From NCBI GenBank assembly GCA_902567045.1, contig CACFLJ010000003.1, forward strand, positions 62,001-126,000: a stretch of DNA of 64,000 nt, read 5' to 3'. A program made the translations under genes and the position numbers. Within the stretch, counting starts at the first letter, position 1. Each line of letters starts with the position of its first letter. Below, one piece after another: positions 16,236-24,773 of the stretch. This DNA is from an uncultured Pelagibacteraceae bacterium. GTDB lineage: Bacteria > Pseudomonadota > Alphaproteobacteria > Pelagibacterales > Pelagibacteraceae. Under the pieces are notes generated by a model. The model made no database searches. It was given only the letters and a program-made list of their open reading frames with translations, and was not told the DNA's origin.

Positions 16236-17833
16236 CTAGCATCTTCTATTATCATATCTGCTGCTTTTTCAGCAATCATAATAGTAGGTGCATTAGTATT
16301 TCCTGAGGTTATTGATGGCATGACAGATGCATCAACGATTCTTAAATTTTCTAAGCCATGAGCGACTAATCGGTCAGATACAACTGCATTTTCGTCAGTC
16401 CCCATTCTACATGTGCTCACAGGATGAAAAATAGTACTACAAAATTTTCCAGCCTCTTTAGCCAATTCCTCATTATCCGTAATATGAATTCCAGGCCTAT
16501 ATTCTTCAGGCTCATACTCTTTATAAGCTTTTGAATTCATAACAATATTTCTTGTGATTTTTAATGCTTTACCTGCAATTTCTCTGTCTTCGTCTGTAGA
16601 TAAGTAATTCATCTTAATTTCTGGAGATATTCTTGTATCGGATGATTTTAATTTAATTGAACCTCTGCTAGTTGGTCTTACGTTTGTGATGCTAGGAGTA
16701 AATGCTGTAAATTTATGAAGGGAGCCTTTGCCTAAGACATCTGTGCTAGCTGGAGATACATGGAATTGTAAATTAGGAGTTGCTAAATGATCATCACTTT
16801 TTACAAAGCCACATAAATAACTAGCCCCGACCGTCAGTGGTCCTTTTCTAAATAAGAAATATTTTAGTCCAGTCATAAGCTTTTTAGTCAGACTATAATA
16901 AATGTCATTTAAGCTTTCTAAATTTTTAACTTTATAAACTGGTCTTAACATTAAATGATCTGTTAAATTCATACCTACTCCAGGATGATCTTTAACTACA
17001 TTTACATTATTTTTTTTTAAAAGTTCACCTGGACCAATACCTGAAGCTTGAAGAATATGAGGTGAGCCTATAGTCCCAGAACTTAAAATTACCTCTTTAT
17101 TTGCTTTAACAGTAATTACATTCTCACCAATCCAATAATTCACTTTGTCTGCTTTTTTATTATCAAACTCAATGTTCTTAACATGAGCATTCGTAACAAC
17201 TTTTAAATTTTTTCTTTTTTTAACTGGATTGAGATAGCCTACGGCAGTACTACATCTTAGACCATTTCTTACGGTAAAAGGAAAATAACCCATTCCTTCA
17301 TTGTCACCATTATTAAAATCATCAGTTCTTTTGTGACCAAATTCTTCTGCTGCATCCATAAATAGATCGCACACTTTAAAAGTTCCTCTTATTTGCTGTA
17401 CTGCCAAAGGACCACCAGATCCATGAAATTCATTTTCACCAAATTGAAAATCTTCAGATTTTTTAAAATAGGGAAGCACATCTTCCCATGACCAACCAAC
17501 GTTACCAAGCTGTCTCCAATAATCAAAATCGTTCGATTGACCTCTAATATAAAGCATTCCATTTATTGAGGAACTTCCACCTAAAGTTTTACCTCTTGGG
17601 TAAACCATTTCTCTATTATTACAAAACTCTTCTTTTTCCGTCTGAAAACACCAATCCGTTTTTGGGTTCAACATTGTTTTAAAGTATCCACCTGGAATAT
17701 GGATCCAAGGGTTTGTGTCTCTACTTCCAGCCTCGATCAATAAAACTTTATGATTTGGATTAGCGCTTAATCTATTTGCTAGCACACATCCAGCAGATCC
17801 AGCGCCTAAAATAACATAATCAAAGTTTTCCAT
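16232..17833 (-). CDS. GMC-family FAD oxidoreductase (choline dehydrogenase-like)
   Basis: The start at 17833 (MENFDYVILGAGSAGCVLA) is chosen because the Rossmann strand begins there; an in-frame start 99 nt upstream adds an unrelated hydrophobic extension. The product has 533 residues with the GMC blocks: GAGSAGCVLANRLS, GKTLGGSSSINGMLYIRG, SSGTIGSPHILQASGIGPG and the catalytic C-terminal FHPVSTCRMGTDENAVV plus SGNTNAPTIMIAEKAAD. Such enzymes oxidise primary alcohols (choline, other aliphatic alcohols) with FAD. First gene of the six-gene operon, divergent from the monooxygenase gene with 80 nt between them. Confidence 0.9.
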   Translation of the reverse strand: MENFDYVILGAGSAGCVLANRLSANPNHKVLLIEAGSRDTNPWIHIPGGYFKTMLNPKTDWCFQTEKEEFCNNREMVYPRGKTLGGSSSINGMLYIRGQSNDFDYWRQLGNVGWSWEDVLPYFKKSEDFQFGENEFHGSGGPLAVQQIRGTFKVCDLFMDAAEEFGHKRTDDFNNGDNEGMGYFPFTVRNGLRCSTAVGYLNPVKKRKNLKVVTNAHVKNIEFDNKKADKVNYWIGENVITVKANKEVILSSGTIGSPHILQASGIGPGELLKKNNVNVVKDHPGVGMNLTDHLMLRPVYKVKNLESLNDIYYSLTKKLMTGLKYFLFRKGPLTVGASYLCGFVKSDDHLATPNLQFHVSPASTDVLGKGSLHKFTAFTPSITNVRPTSRGSIKLKSSDTRISPEIKMNYLSTDEDREIAGKALKITRNIVMNSKAYKEYEPEEYRPGIHITDNEELAKEAGKFCSTIFHPVSTCRMGTDENAVVSDRLVAHGLENLRIVDASVMPSITSGNTNAPTIMIAEKAADMIIEDAR

Positions 17834-17913
17834 AATATTTTTATAATTAAATTTTTCTAAAAATATTTTAACATATACTTTATAAATTAAATAATAACAT
17901 TGAGTAGTTATAT

Positions 17914-19509
17914 ATGAAATATTTAGACGCATTAATTATAGGTGCTGGATTTTCAGGACTATATCAACTTCATTCTTTGAGAGATAAATTAAAATTAAAC
18001 ACATTGGTCCTAGAAGAAGGTGATGATCTAGGAGGTACATGGTACTGGAATAGATACCCAGGCGCAAGGTGTGACTCAGAGAGTTTCACTTATGGTTTTA
18101 CTTTTTCAAAAAAAATTTTTAAAAATTGGACTTGGAAAGAAAGATATCCTAAACAAAAAGTAATTTTAAAATATCTCAAATATTTTTCGAAAGAATATAA
18201 TCTTAAAAAAAACATAGTTTTTAAACAAAAGGTAATATCTACACAATATTTTGAAAAAGAAAACTTATGGAAAATAAAAACGAACAATGAGAAAATTTAT
18301 TTTACAAAATATTTAATTTGTGCAGTTGGGTCCCTTTCCTCAATTAATTTACCAGAAATAAAAGGAATAAACCAATTTAAAGGTCAACTACACCACAGTG
18401 CAAGATGGCCCAAAAAAAATATTAATTTTAAAAATAAAATTGTTGGACAGGTAGGAACAGGTTCTACTGGGATACAGATCGCACCTGAAATTGCCAAAAA
18501 AGCAAAAAAATTAGTTTTATTCCAAAGATCTCCGAATTTTAGTATTCCAGCAAGAAATAGAAAATTATCAAATACGAATATTAAAAACTATAAAAAAAAT
18601 TTTAATAAATTAAGAAGTTTTTTAAAAAGGACACCGGGCGGTCATCCTTTTGAATTTCCAAAAAAATCAGCATTCGATTTTGACGAAGCTAAGAGAAATT
18701 TGATGTACGAAAAATCTTGGCAGTATGGAACCTTATCCTTTAGAGCAACTTTTAATGACATAGTAAAAACCATCAAAGCAAATAAAACAGCAGTTAAATT
18801 TATTGAAAATAAAATATACTCAACAGTTAAAAATAGAGAGTATGCAAAGATCCTAACTAATTTTGACCACCCATTTACTGCTAAAAGACCAACCTTAAAT
18901 ACAAATTATTATGAGATGTTTAATAAAAAAAATGTGGAATTAGTTGATTTAAAAGAAAATCCAATAATAAAAATTACCAAAAGAGGAATAAAGACAAAAA
19001 AAAATGAATACACATTAGATAAAATTATATTTGCAACAGGATTTGATGCTTTGACAGGTTCAATTGAAAAATTAAATATAACTGGAAAAAAGGGAATTAA
19101 ATTGACTAAATATTGGAAAAGTGGACCTAAAAGTTTTTTAGGACTTCTTGTTCCTAACTTTCCAAATATGTTTATAGTTAGTGGTCCAGGAAGTCCCTCA
19201 GTATTAACAAATGTACCAGTACAAATAGAACAGCATGTTGAATGGATTACTAAATGTATTAAGTTTTTGGAAAATAATAAAAGACAAAGTATAGAAAGTA
19301 CAAATGAAGCAGCAAAAAAATGGCAAAAAGAAATTACGAGCTCAGTTAAAAAAACATTATTTATGAAAGCAAAAAGCTCGTGGTATAAAGGCGACAATAT
19401 ACCTGGCAAGCCGAAGTCTTTTTTACCTTATCCTGGCGGAATGCCAAAATATAGAAAAGCTTGTTTAAAAGTTGAGAAGACTAATTATAAAGAATTAAAA
19501 ATAATCTAA
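17914..19509 (+). CDS. Flavin-containing (Baeyer-Villiger-type) monooxygenase
   Basis: 531 residues. FAD motif GAGFSGLYQLHSL near residue 9, the GGTWYWNRYPGARCDSES block, the Baeyer-Villiger fingerprint FxGxxxHxxxWP at residues 155-166, the second nucleotide motif VGTGSTGIQIAPEIA for NADPH, and FATGFDALTGSIEKL. The full fingerprint supports a BVMO (cyclohexanone/phenylacetone monooxygenase type) rather than a plain N-oxidising FMO. It would insert oxygen into a ketone using NADPH and O2; the natural ketone is unknown. The FKBP-rhodanese gene abuts its stop. A 166-residue antisense ORF within it (18909-19409) is a shadow. Confidence 0.88.
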   Translation: MKYLDALIIGAGFSGLYQLHSLRDKLKLNTLVLEEGDDLGGTWYWNRYPGARCDSESFTYGFTFSKKIFKNWTWKERYPKQKVILKYLKYFSKEYNLKKNIVFKQKVISTQYFEKENLWKIKTNNEKIYFTKYLICAVGSLSSINLPEIKGINQFKGQLHHSARWPKKNINFKNKIVGQVGTGSTGIQIAPEIAKKAKKLVLFQRSPNFSIPARNRKLSNTNIKNYKKNFNKLRSFLKRTPGGHPFEFPKKSAFDFDEAKRNLMYEKSWQYGTLSFRATFNDIVKTIKANKTAVKFIENKIYSTVKNREYAKILTNFDHPFTAKRPTLNTNYYEMFNKKNVELVDLKENPIIKITKRGIKTKKNEYTLDKIIFATGFDALTGSIEKLNITGKKGIKLTKYWKSGPKSFLGLLVPNFPNMFIVSGPGSPSVLTNVPVQIEQHVEWITKCIKFLENNKRQSIESTNEAAKKWQKEITSSVKKTLFMKAKSSWYKGDNIPGKPKSFLPYPGGMPKYRKACLKVEKTNYKELKII

Positions 19510-20253
19510 ATGAATAAAATTAAATTTCCAATAATATATTTTTTTTTAATTTGTAATGTTTTTGCCGCAGAAATCGAAATTATTCTTGATAAGCCAGGTG
19601 AAGGAAAAAAAATTATTAATCACTCATGGGTTCAAATTGAATACACAGGTTCTTTTGTTGATGGAAAAGTTTTCGATACCAACGTTGGAAAAGATAGACC
19701 TTTAGTCGTTCAAATAGGTATGAAAGAAGTTATACCTGGTTTTGAAATGGGTATAGTTGGAGCCAATAAAGGAACTGTCAGAAAAATTAAAATACCTGCC
19801 GAACTAGCATATGGAGCAACAGGCGCTGGAAATATAATACCGCCAAACTCCGATCTTATTTTTGAGTTCAAGATTATTGATGTTCTAGATCCAAATTATA
19901 ATTTAATCACATCTGATGAATTAAACAATTTATTAAAAAAAAATGCAGTAGTTTTAGATATTAGAACAGAAGACCAATGGATTAAAACTGGTGTAATTAA
20001 AGAGTCGTTTCAAGAAACAGCTTTCGATAAAAATGGAAAATTTAATGTTTACCTTATGGATAGAGTAAGAGCTTTAGCTGGAGCAGAGTCTCAAAATATT
20101 GAAATTATTTTTGTAAGTCATGATGGTGAAACAGCATCAATTTTAGGCAATGCTTTTGCAGAAGATCTTGGTTTTAAAAATGTTTATGTTCTAGATGGAG
20201 GAATTAAAGCTTGGATTAGTGAGGAAAAAGCATTAGTTTCCTTCTTAAAATAA
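19510..20253 (+). CDS. Exported FKBP peptidyl-prolyl isomerase fused to a rhodanese-like domain
   Basis: 247 residues. A signal peptide (MNKIKFPIIYFFLICNVFAA) precedes an FKBP domain of about 105 residues: VQIEYTGSFVDGKVFDTN, VIPGFEMGIVGANKGTVRKI, IPAELAYGATGAGNIIPPNS, LIFEFKIIDV. From about residue 135 a rhodanese domain follows: AVVLDIRTEDQWIKTG, then IIFVSHDGETASILGNAF, then VYVLDGGIKAW. At the position of the rhodanese active-site Cys the sequence has Ser, so sulfur transfer is unlikely and the domain may only bind. Periplasmic folding factor is the likely role. It abuts the monooxygenase gene and precedes the SDR by 17 nt. Confidence 0.87.
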   Translation: MNKIKFPIIYFFLICNVFAAEIEIILDKPGEGKKIINHSWVQIEYTGSFVDGKVFDTNVGKDRPLVVQIGMKEVIPGFEMGIVGANKGTVRKIKIPAELAYGATGAGNIIPPNSDLIFEFKIIDVLDPNYNLITSDELNNLLKKNAVVLDIRTEDQWIKTGVIKESFQETAFDKNGKFNVYLMDRVRALAGAESQNIEIIFVSHDGETASILGNAFAEDLGFKNVYVLDGGIKAWISEEKALVSFLK

Positions 20254-20270
20254 CGTCAAATCATTTAAAA

Positions 20271-21050
20271 ATGAAACTTAAAGATAGGGTAGCAATTGTT
20301 ACAGGTGGCGGAAAAGGGATAGGGCAAGAAATTTGTCTTGGTCTTGTAAAAGAAGGCGCAAAGATTGTTATTGCAGAAATAGATATTGAAAATTCAGAAA
20401 AAGCTAAAAAAAAAATTATAGAGGCAGGCAGTGAAGCAATAATTATAAAAACTGACGTTTCAAATCAAAAGAGCATCAACGAGATGGTGAATCAAACTAT
20501 CAAACACTACGGTAAAATTGATATTCTAATAAACAATGCAGGAATTAGACATGTTAAGAAACTTTTAGATCATACAAAACAAGATTGGGATGATATGATT
20601 TCTGTGAATCTCACAGCACCTTTCCTTGCTAGTCAGGCTGTAATTCCTCATATGATTAAAAATGGAAAAGGTAAAATTATTAACTTTGGGTCGATAGCAA
20701 GTTTTATGGGAAGACCAGATAGGGTAGGATATGTAGCCGCAAAGAGCGGTGTCTTAGGCTTAACAAGAGCGTTATCTGTCGATCTGACTGGAAAAAATAT
20801 TAATGTAAATACTATTTGTCCAGGTTTAATATCTACCTCATTTAATCAAAAATATGCTGAAGATCCAACACATGGCGAAGCCTGGGGAAAAGAAACTGTG
20901 GTAGGTAGATGGGGAGAACCAAAAGATATAGTTGGAGCAGCAGTATTTTTGTCAAGCGATGATTCTGATTTCATAAATGGCTCTGAAATAAAAATAGATG
21001 GTGGATGGCTCTCTTCTAAAGTTAGAAGAGGAGAATTAGATAATGAGTGA
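20271..21050 (+). CDS. Short-chain dehydrogenase/reductase
   Basis: 259 residues, classical SDR with TGGGKGIGQEIC, LINNAGIRHVKK, the catalytic Ser in NFGSIASFMG and YVAAK, VNTICPGLISTSF, and the C-terminal AVFLSSDDSDFINGSEIKIDGGW. It is expected to oxidise an alcohol or reduce a ketone with NAD(P). Its stop overlaps the start of the aldehyde dehydrogenase gene (8 nt), so the two are translationally coupled. Together with the next two dehydrogenases and the TRAP transporter it suggests a catabolic unit. Confidence 0.87.
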   Translation: MKLKDRVAIVTGGGKGIGQEICLGLVKEGAKIVIAEIDIENSEKAKKKIIEAGSEAIIIKTDVSNQKSINEMVNQTIKHYGKIDILINNAGIRHVKKLLDHTKQDWDDMISVNLTAPFLASQAVIPHMIKNGKGKIINFGSIASFMGRPDRVGYVAAKSGVLGLTRALSVDLTGKNINVNTICPGLISTSFNQKYAEDPTHGEAWGKETVVGRWGEPKDIVGAAVFLSSDDSDFINGSEIKIDGGWLSSKVRRGELDNE

Positions 21051-22560
21051 CTTTGAAAAAAATCTTGAACAAGCAATTAATAATGCAAAAAGATTAACTG
21101 ATAAAATTTTAATTGATGGTAAACTAATATCTGCTCAAACAAATAATAAGATACCAGTATTAAATCCAAGTACAGGAGACAATATCGGTTCTGCTCCGCA
21201 ATGTAATAAAGATGATGTTAATATTGCAGTTGAGTCAGCACACAAAGCTTTTCAAAAATGGAAAAAAATACCAGCAAGGGAAAGAGGAAAAATGGTTGCT
21301 GCTGGAGCAAAAAGATTAGAGGAAAGAAAGTCAGAAATTGAAACTTTATTATCATTAGATACAGGTAATGCTTTAAGGACACAGGCTATACCAGAAACAG
21401 GTGCTTCCATTGAACTTACAAATATGTTTGCTGGTTTGTCTGGAGAGTTAAAAGGAGAAAATTATCCAACCAATATTCCAAATAGTATTCATTATACCAC
21501 CAGAGATCCAATTGGGGTTGTTTGTGCAATCGTCCCTTGGAATGCGCCATTATTTTTAACAGTAGCAAAAATCGCTCCAGCTATCGTAGCAGGAAATAGC
21601 GTTGTTTTAAAAACAGCTGAGCAAGCTCCATTTTGTGCTCTTCTACTATCGGAGATATTTCAACAAGAACTTCCTCCGGGTGTTTTAAATGTAATTTCAG
21701 GCTATGGAGAAGAGTGTGGCGAACCTCTGGTAACTCATGAAAAAGTAAGAAAAGTAACGTTTACTGGATCTTTTACTGTAGGAAAGATTATAGCGCAAAA
21801 AGCAGCTCCTAAATTATGTCCAGTTACCTTAGAGCTTGGAGGAAAAAATCCAAATATTATAATGAGTGATGCAGATTTAGATATTGCAATTCAAGGGGTT
21901 ATTGATGGAATGAGATATACTCGACAAGGACAAGCATGTACTGCTGGTTCAAGAGTTTATATTCAGGAAAAAATTTATGATCAAGTACTGGGTGGAGCTG
22001 CTGAAAAATTAAGTAAATTAAAAATGGGTAATGCCCTAGATGTAAGTTCTGACATTGGAGCAATTATTTCCGAAGAACAACTGAAAAGAACTTTACATTA
22101 TATGGATATTGCCAAAAAAAACTCTACAACCAATGTTGTGCATGGTGGCAATAAAATAACAGGTGGTGATTATAAAAATGGTTTCTTCTATGAACCTACA
22201 TTGATGTCAGGTGTTCCAGTAAGCTCTCCAGTTTGTCAAGAAGAAATATTTGGTCCTGTTGCTTGTGCAATACCATTTAAAACATTTGATGAAGTAATGA
22301 ACAGTGCAAATGATACACCATTTGGATTATCAGCAGTATTGTGGACACAAAATTTATCTAGAGCTTTACAGTTTGTTGAAGAAATCGAGGCAGGTTTTGT
22401 CCAAGTAAATCAATGTGTGGCGCCTAGAGCAAATGTTTCATATGGCGGTTTAAAAATGAGTGGGCTAGGAAAAGAGTACGCCTTTGATAGCATGATAAAT
22501 CATTTTACTCAAAGTAAAACGGTTTTGATTAATAGAGGAAAATCAAATATAGATATATAA
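21043..22560 (+). CDS. NAD(P)-dependent aldehyde dehydrogenase
   Basis: 505 residues, full-length ALDH. Cofactor segment IVPWNAPLFLTVAKIAPAI, GSFTVGKIIAQKAAPKL, the general base Glu in LELGGKNPN, and the catalytic Cys in GQACTAGSR are all present; the end has PYGG-like VSYGGLKMSGLGKEYA. It resembles betaine/aminobutyraldehyde-type dehydrogenases, but the substrate is not determined. Translation start overlaps the SDR stop. A beta-hydroxyacid dehydrogenase follows after 2 nt. Confidence 0.9.
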   Translation: MSDFEKNLEQAINNAKRLTDKILIDGKLISAQTNNKIPVLNPSTGDNIGSAPQCNKDDVNIAVESAHKAFQKWKKIPARERGKMVAAGAKRLEERKSEIETLLSLDTGNALRTQAIPETGASIELTNMFAGLSGELKGENYPTNIPNSIHYTTRDPIGVVCAIVPWNAPLFLTVAKIAPAIVAGNSVVLKTAEQAPFCALLLSEIFQQELPPGVLNVISGYGEECGEPLVTHEKVRKVTFTGSFTVGKIIAQKAAPKLCPVTLELGGKNPNIIMSDADLDIAIQGVIDGMRYTRQGQACTAGSRVYIQEKIYDQVLGGAAEKLSKLKMGNALDVSSDIGAIISEEQLKRTLHYMDIAKKNSTTNVVHGGNKITGGDYKNGFFYEPTLMSGVPVSSPVCQEEIFGPVACAIPFKTFDEVMNSANDTPFGLSAVLWTQNLSRALQFVEEIEAGFVQVNQCVAPRANVSYGGLKMSGLGKEYAFDSMINHFTQSKTVLINRGKSNIDI

Positions 22561-22562
22561 AT

Positions 22563-23489
22563 ATGACAGATCAAATAGCTTTTATTGGTGTTGGAAACAT
22601 GGGTAACCCAATGGCAGATCAATTAGTTAAGGCTGGTAAAAAAGTTAAAGCTTACGATGTTTCTCCAGAAATGATAAAAAAAGCTAAGGATGCGAATTTA
22701 GATGTAGTGCAAACTTTAGATGAAGTGCTTGAAGGTGCAAATTTTGTAATCTCAATGTTGCCTGAAGGCAAGCATGTAAAATCTCTTTTTTTAGGAGACA
22801 AAGGTATTATTGATAAAATTTCAAAGGATGCTCTCATAATTGATTGTTCAACAATTGATATTGAAACTTCTTTATTACTAGGCAAGGAAGCAAAAAATAG
22901 AGGAATTAAAATGATTGATGCGCCTGTTACAGGAGGTGTTATGGGAGCAAGAGTAGGTAAATTAAATTTTTTAGTTGGTGGAGACGATGAAGCTGTAAAT
23001 TTAGCTAAACCATTAATGGATATAATGGGGCAAAAAATTTTACATGCAGGACCACAAGGAAGTGGAGTTGGAGTAAAGATTTGTAATAATATGTCTTTAG
23101 GAATTTCAATGATAGCAGCATCAGAGGCACTAATGTTAGCGAAAAGACTAAAGATGGATTTAAAAAAAGTTCATGAAATTATGAAAAATGCCTCTGGAAA
23201 TAATTGGGCTTTATCAACATATACACCGCTGCCAAATTTAACAGATGGCGTTCCCTCTAATAATAAATATAGACCAGGCTTTTCTGCAGCCATGATGACT
23301 AAAGATTTAAAGTTAGCTAATGATGCTGCAAAATCTGTAAATGCTTCAACACCTCTAGGAAAACATGCCTTAGATATATTTAATGAATTTTGTGAAGGTG
23401 GTGATAGCGAAACAGATTATTCCGGCATATCTAAAAAAATTGGTGGAGATGCTTGGGATTATCCCTTTGATCCTAAGGGCAATAAATAG
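22563..23489 (+). CDS. 3-hydroxyisobutyrate dehydrogenase-like beta-hydroxyacid dehydrogenase
   Basis: 308 residues. The N-terminal GVGNMGNPMADQLVKAG Rossmann motif, the substrate loop DAPVTGGVMGARVGKL, catalytic Lys in VGVKICNNMSLGISMI, and the C-terminal GFSAAMMTKDLKLANDAA block match the 3-hydroxyisobutyrate/tartronate semialdehyde reductase family. It probably interconverts a 3-hydroxyacid and its semialdehyde, which would couple logically to the adjacent aldehyde dehydrogenase (methylmalonate-semialdehyde-like route is one possibility). End of the SDR-ALDH-dehydrogenase set; a 120-nt leader with inverted repeats then precedes the TRAP genes. Confidence 0.87.
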   Translation: MTDQIAFIGVGNMGNPMADQLVKAGKKVKAYDVSPEMIKKAKDANLDVVQTLDEVLEGANFVISMLPEGKHVKSLFLGDKGIIDKISKDALIIDCSTIDIETSLLLGKEAKNRGIKMIDAPVTGGVMGARVGKLNFLVGGDDEAVNLAKPLMDIMGQKILHAGPQGSGVGVKICNNMSLGISMIAASEALMLAKRLKMDLKKVHEIMKNASGNNWALSTYTPLPNLTDGVPSNNKYRPGFSAAMMTKDLKLANDAAKSVNASTPLGKHALDIFNEFCEGGDSETDYSGISKKIGGDAWDYPFDPKGNK

Positions 23490-23516
23490 CTACTATTAAA
23501 CCACTGGTTGTATAAA

Positions 23517-23573
23517 AAATGTAACAATTAATCGTTTTACATTTGTCATCCAATGAGTTTTACTTCGCTCATT
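23517..23573 (+). promoter_or_regulatory. Two inverted repeats in the leader of the TRAP operon
   Basis: AAATGTAA (23517-23524) and TTACATTT (23537-23544) form a perfect 8-bp inverted repeat with a 12-nt spacer. AATGAG (23552-23557) and CTCATT (23568-23573) form a second with a 10-nt spacer. A TATAAA lies at 23511-23516 directly before the first. They could be an operator for a dimeric regulator or tandem hairpins in the mRNA leader; neither has a T tract, so they are not terminators. Confidence 0.45.
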
Positions 23574-23609
23574 ATTAAGACTTAATAACAATAAAGAGAG
23601 GGATAAATA

Positions 23610-24698
23610 ATGAAAAAAATCACATCAATGATTTTAGCTTTAGTATTTGCAGTTTCAGTAATTGGATCTGCTTCTGCTAAAACATTAAAAATCCAACTTA
23701 CTTTTCCCAAAACATCATACGATGGACAAATCGTAAAAATGTGGACTGACAGAGTAACAAAATTAACTCGTGGAGAGTTAAAATTTGAACTTTTATCTAA
23801 AGGTGAAGTTGTTGGTATGAAAGAAACACTAGAAGCTGTTGACAAAGGTCTAGTAGATGGTGGTGCAGCATGGACTCACTACTGGTCAAACTATCACCCA
23901 GCTGCGATGCTATTTGGATCGCCAGTTGCTGGTGGAGGAATTGGTTTAAGTACTAAATCTTGGTTAGCATGGTACTTCGATAATGGTGGTAAAGAATTAT
24001 ACGACCAATTATGGAGCGAAATGGGAATGAATGTTAAAGGTTTCGTGATGGCATCATCAGGACCTGAAGCATTAGGTTGGTTCAAAGAGCCAATTAAAAA
24101 CATGGATGATTTCAGAAAATACAGATTCAGAACTCCTCCAGGAATTCCTGGACAAACATACAAAGATATCGGAATTGCATCAGTATCATTATCAGGTGGT
24201 GATATATTACCAGCACTTGAAAAAGGAACTATCGATGCTGCTGAATGGTGTTGTCCAAAACCAGACTCAGTTTTTGGTTTTCAAAAAGTTCTTAAAAACT
24301 ACTATCTACAAGGATTACACCAAAACGTAGTTAATGGTGATATCTATATTAATGGAGATGTTTACAACTCTTTAACTGACCATCAAAAATATGCAATGGA
24401 AGTTGCATCTGAAGCGATGATCACTAGAAACATCACTAATAGAGCTGTAGAAAATGGTAAAGCGTTAATCGATCTTACTGAAAATCACGGTGTAAAACTT
24501 TGGGATACACCAGCAGATTATTTCACTGAGTACATGAACGCTGCTCAAGCAACTCTTAAAAAGAATGCTGCATCAAATGCTTTCTTTAAAGAAGTTTACG
24601 AGCACATGACTGCACATGCTAAAATTGTAGTACCTTTTATTGCACAAATGGAAACATCTGATGCATCAATTGGAACTGCATTCGCATCACAACAGTAA
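23610..24698 (+). CDS. dctP: TRAP transporter substrate-binding protein (DctP family)
   Basis: 362 residues with a signal peptide (about the first 23 residues, ending ASA). The mature part starts LKIQLTFPKTSYDGQI. It has the LPALEKGTIDAAEW block and the FRKYRFRTPPGIPG segment, whose Arg is the usual ligand-carboxylate contact. The EWCCPKPDSVFGFQKV region resembles binding proteins for 2-oxo or aromatic/hydroxy acids (TakP/mannitol-chloroaromatic TRAP group); ligand unknown. A GAGAGGG ribosome-binding site precedes the ATG. It is separated from the membrane genes by a strong hairpin, consistent with higher expression of the binding protein. Confidence 0.92.
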   Translation: MKKITSMILALVFAVSVIGSASAKTLKIQLTFPKTSYDGQIVKMWTDRVTKLTRGELKFELLSKGEVVGMKETLEAVDKGLVDGGAAWTHYWSNYHPAAMLFGSPVAGGGIGLSTKSWLAWYFDNGGKELYDQLWSEMGMNVKGFVMASSGPEALGWFKEPIKNMDDFRKYRFRTPPGIPGQTYKDIGIASVSLSGGDILPALEKGTIDAAEWCCPKPDSVFGFQKVLKNYYLQGLHQNVVNGDIYINGDVYNSLTDHQKYAMEVASEAMITRNITNRAVENGKALIDLTENHGVKLWDTPADYFTEYMNAAQATLKKNAASNAFFKEVYEHMTAHAKIVVPFIAQMETSDASIGTAFASQQ

Positions 24699-24708
24699 GT
24701 AAAATATT

Positions 24709-24741
24709 AAAACGGGGGTTGTTTAGATCCCCGTTTTTTTT
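24709..24741 (+). terminator. Intrinsic-terminator-like hairpin between dctP and dctQ
   Basis: AAAACGGGG (24709-24717) and CCCCGTTTT (24729-24737) form a perfect 9-bp stem with an 11-nt loop and an 8-nt T tract (24734-24741). The permease genes start only 33 nt later on the same strand, so it is likely a partial terminator or an mRNA 3'-end stabiliser. Confidence 0.8.
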
Positions 24742-24773
24742 ACAATTTTAATTTAAATAAATATACTTGTTAA

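Noticed and set aside
18909-19409. 166-residue minus-strand ORF inside the monooxygenase gene
   Set aside because: It is antisense to a well-supported gene with all BVMO motifs. Its hydrophobic composition is a by-product of reading a Lys/Asn-rich gene backwards.
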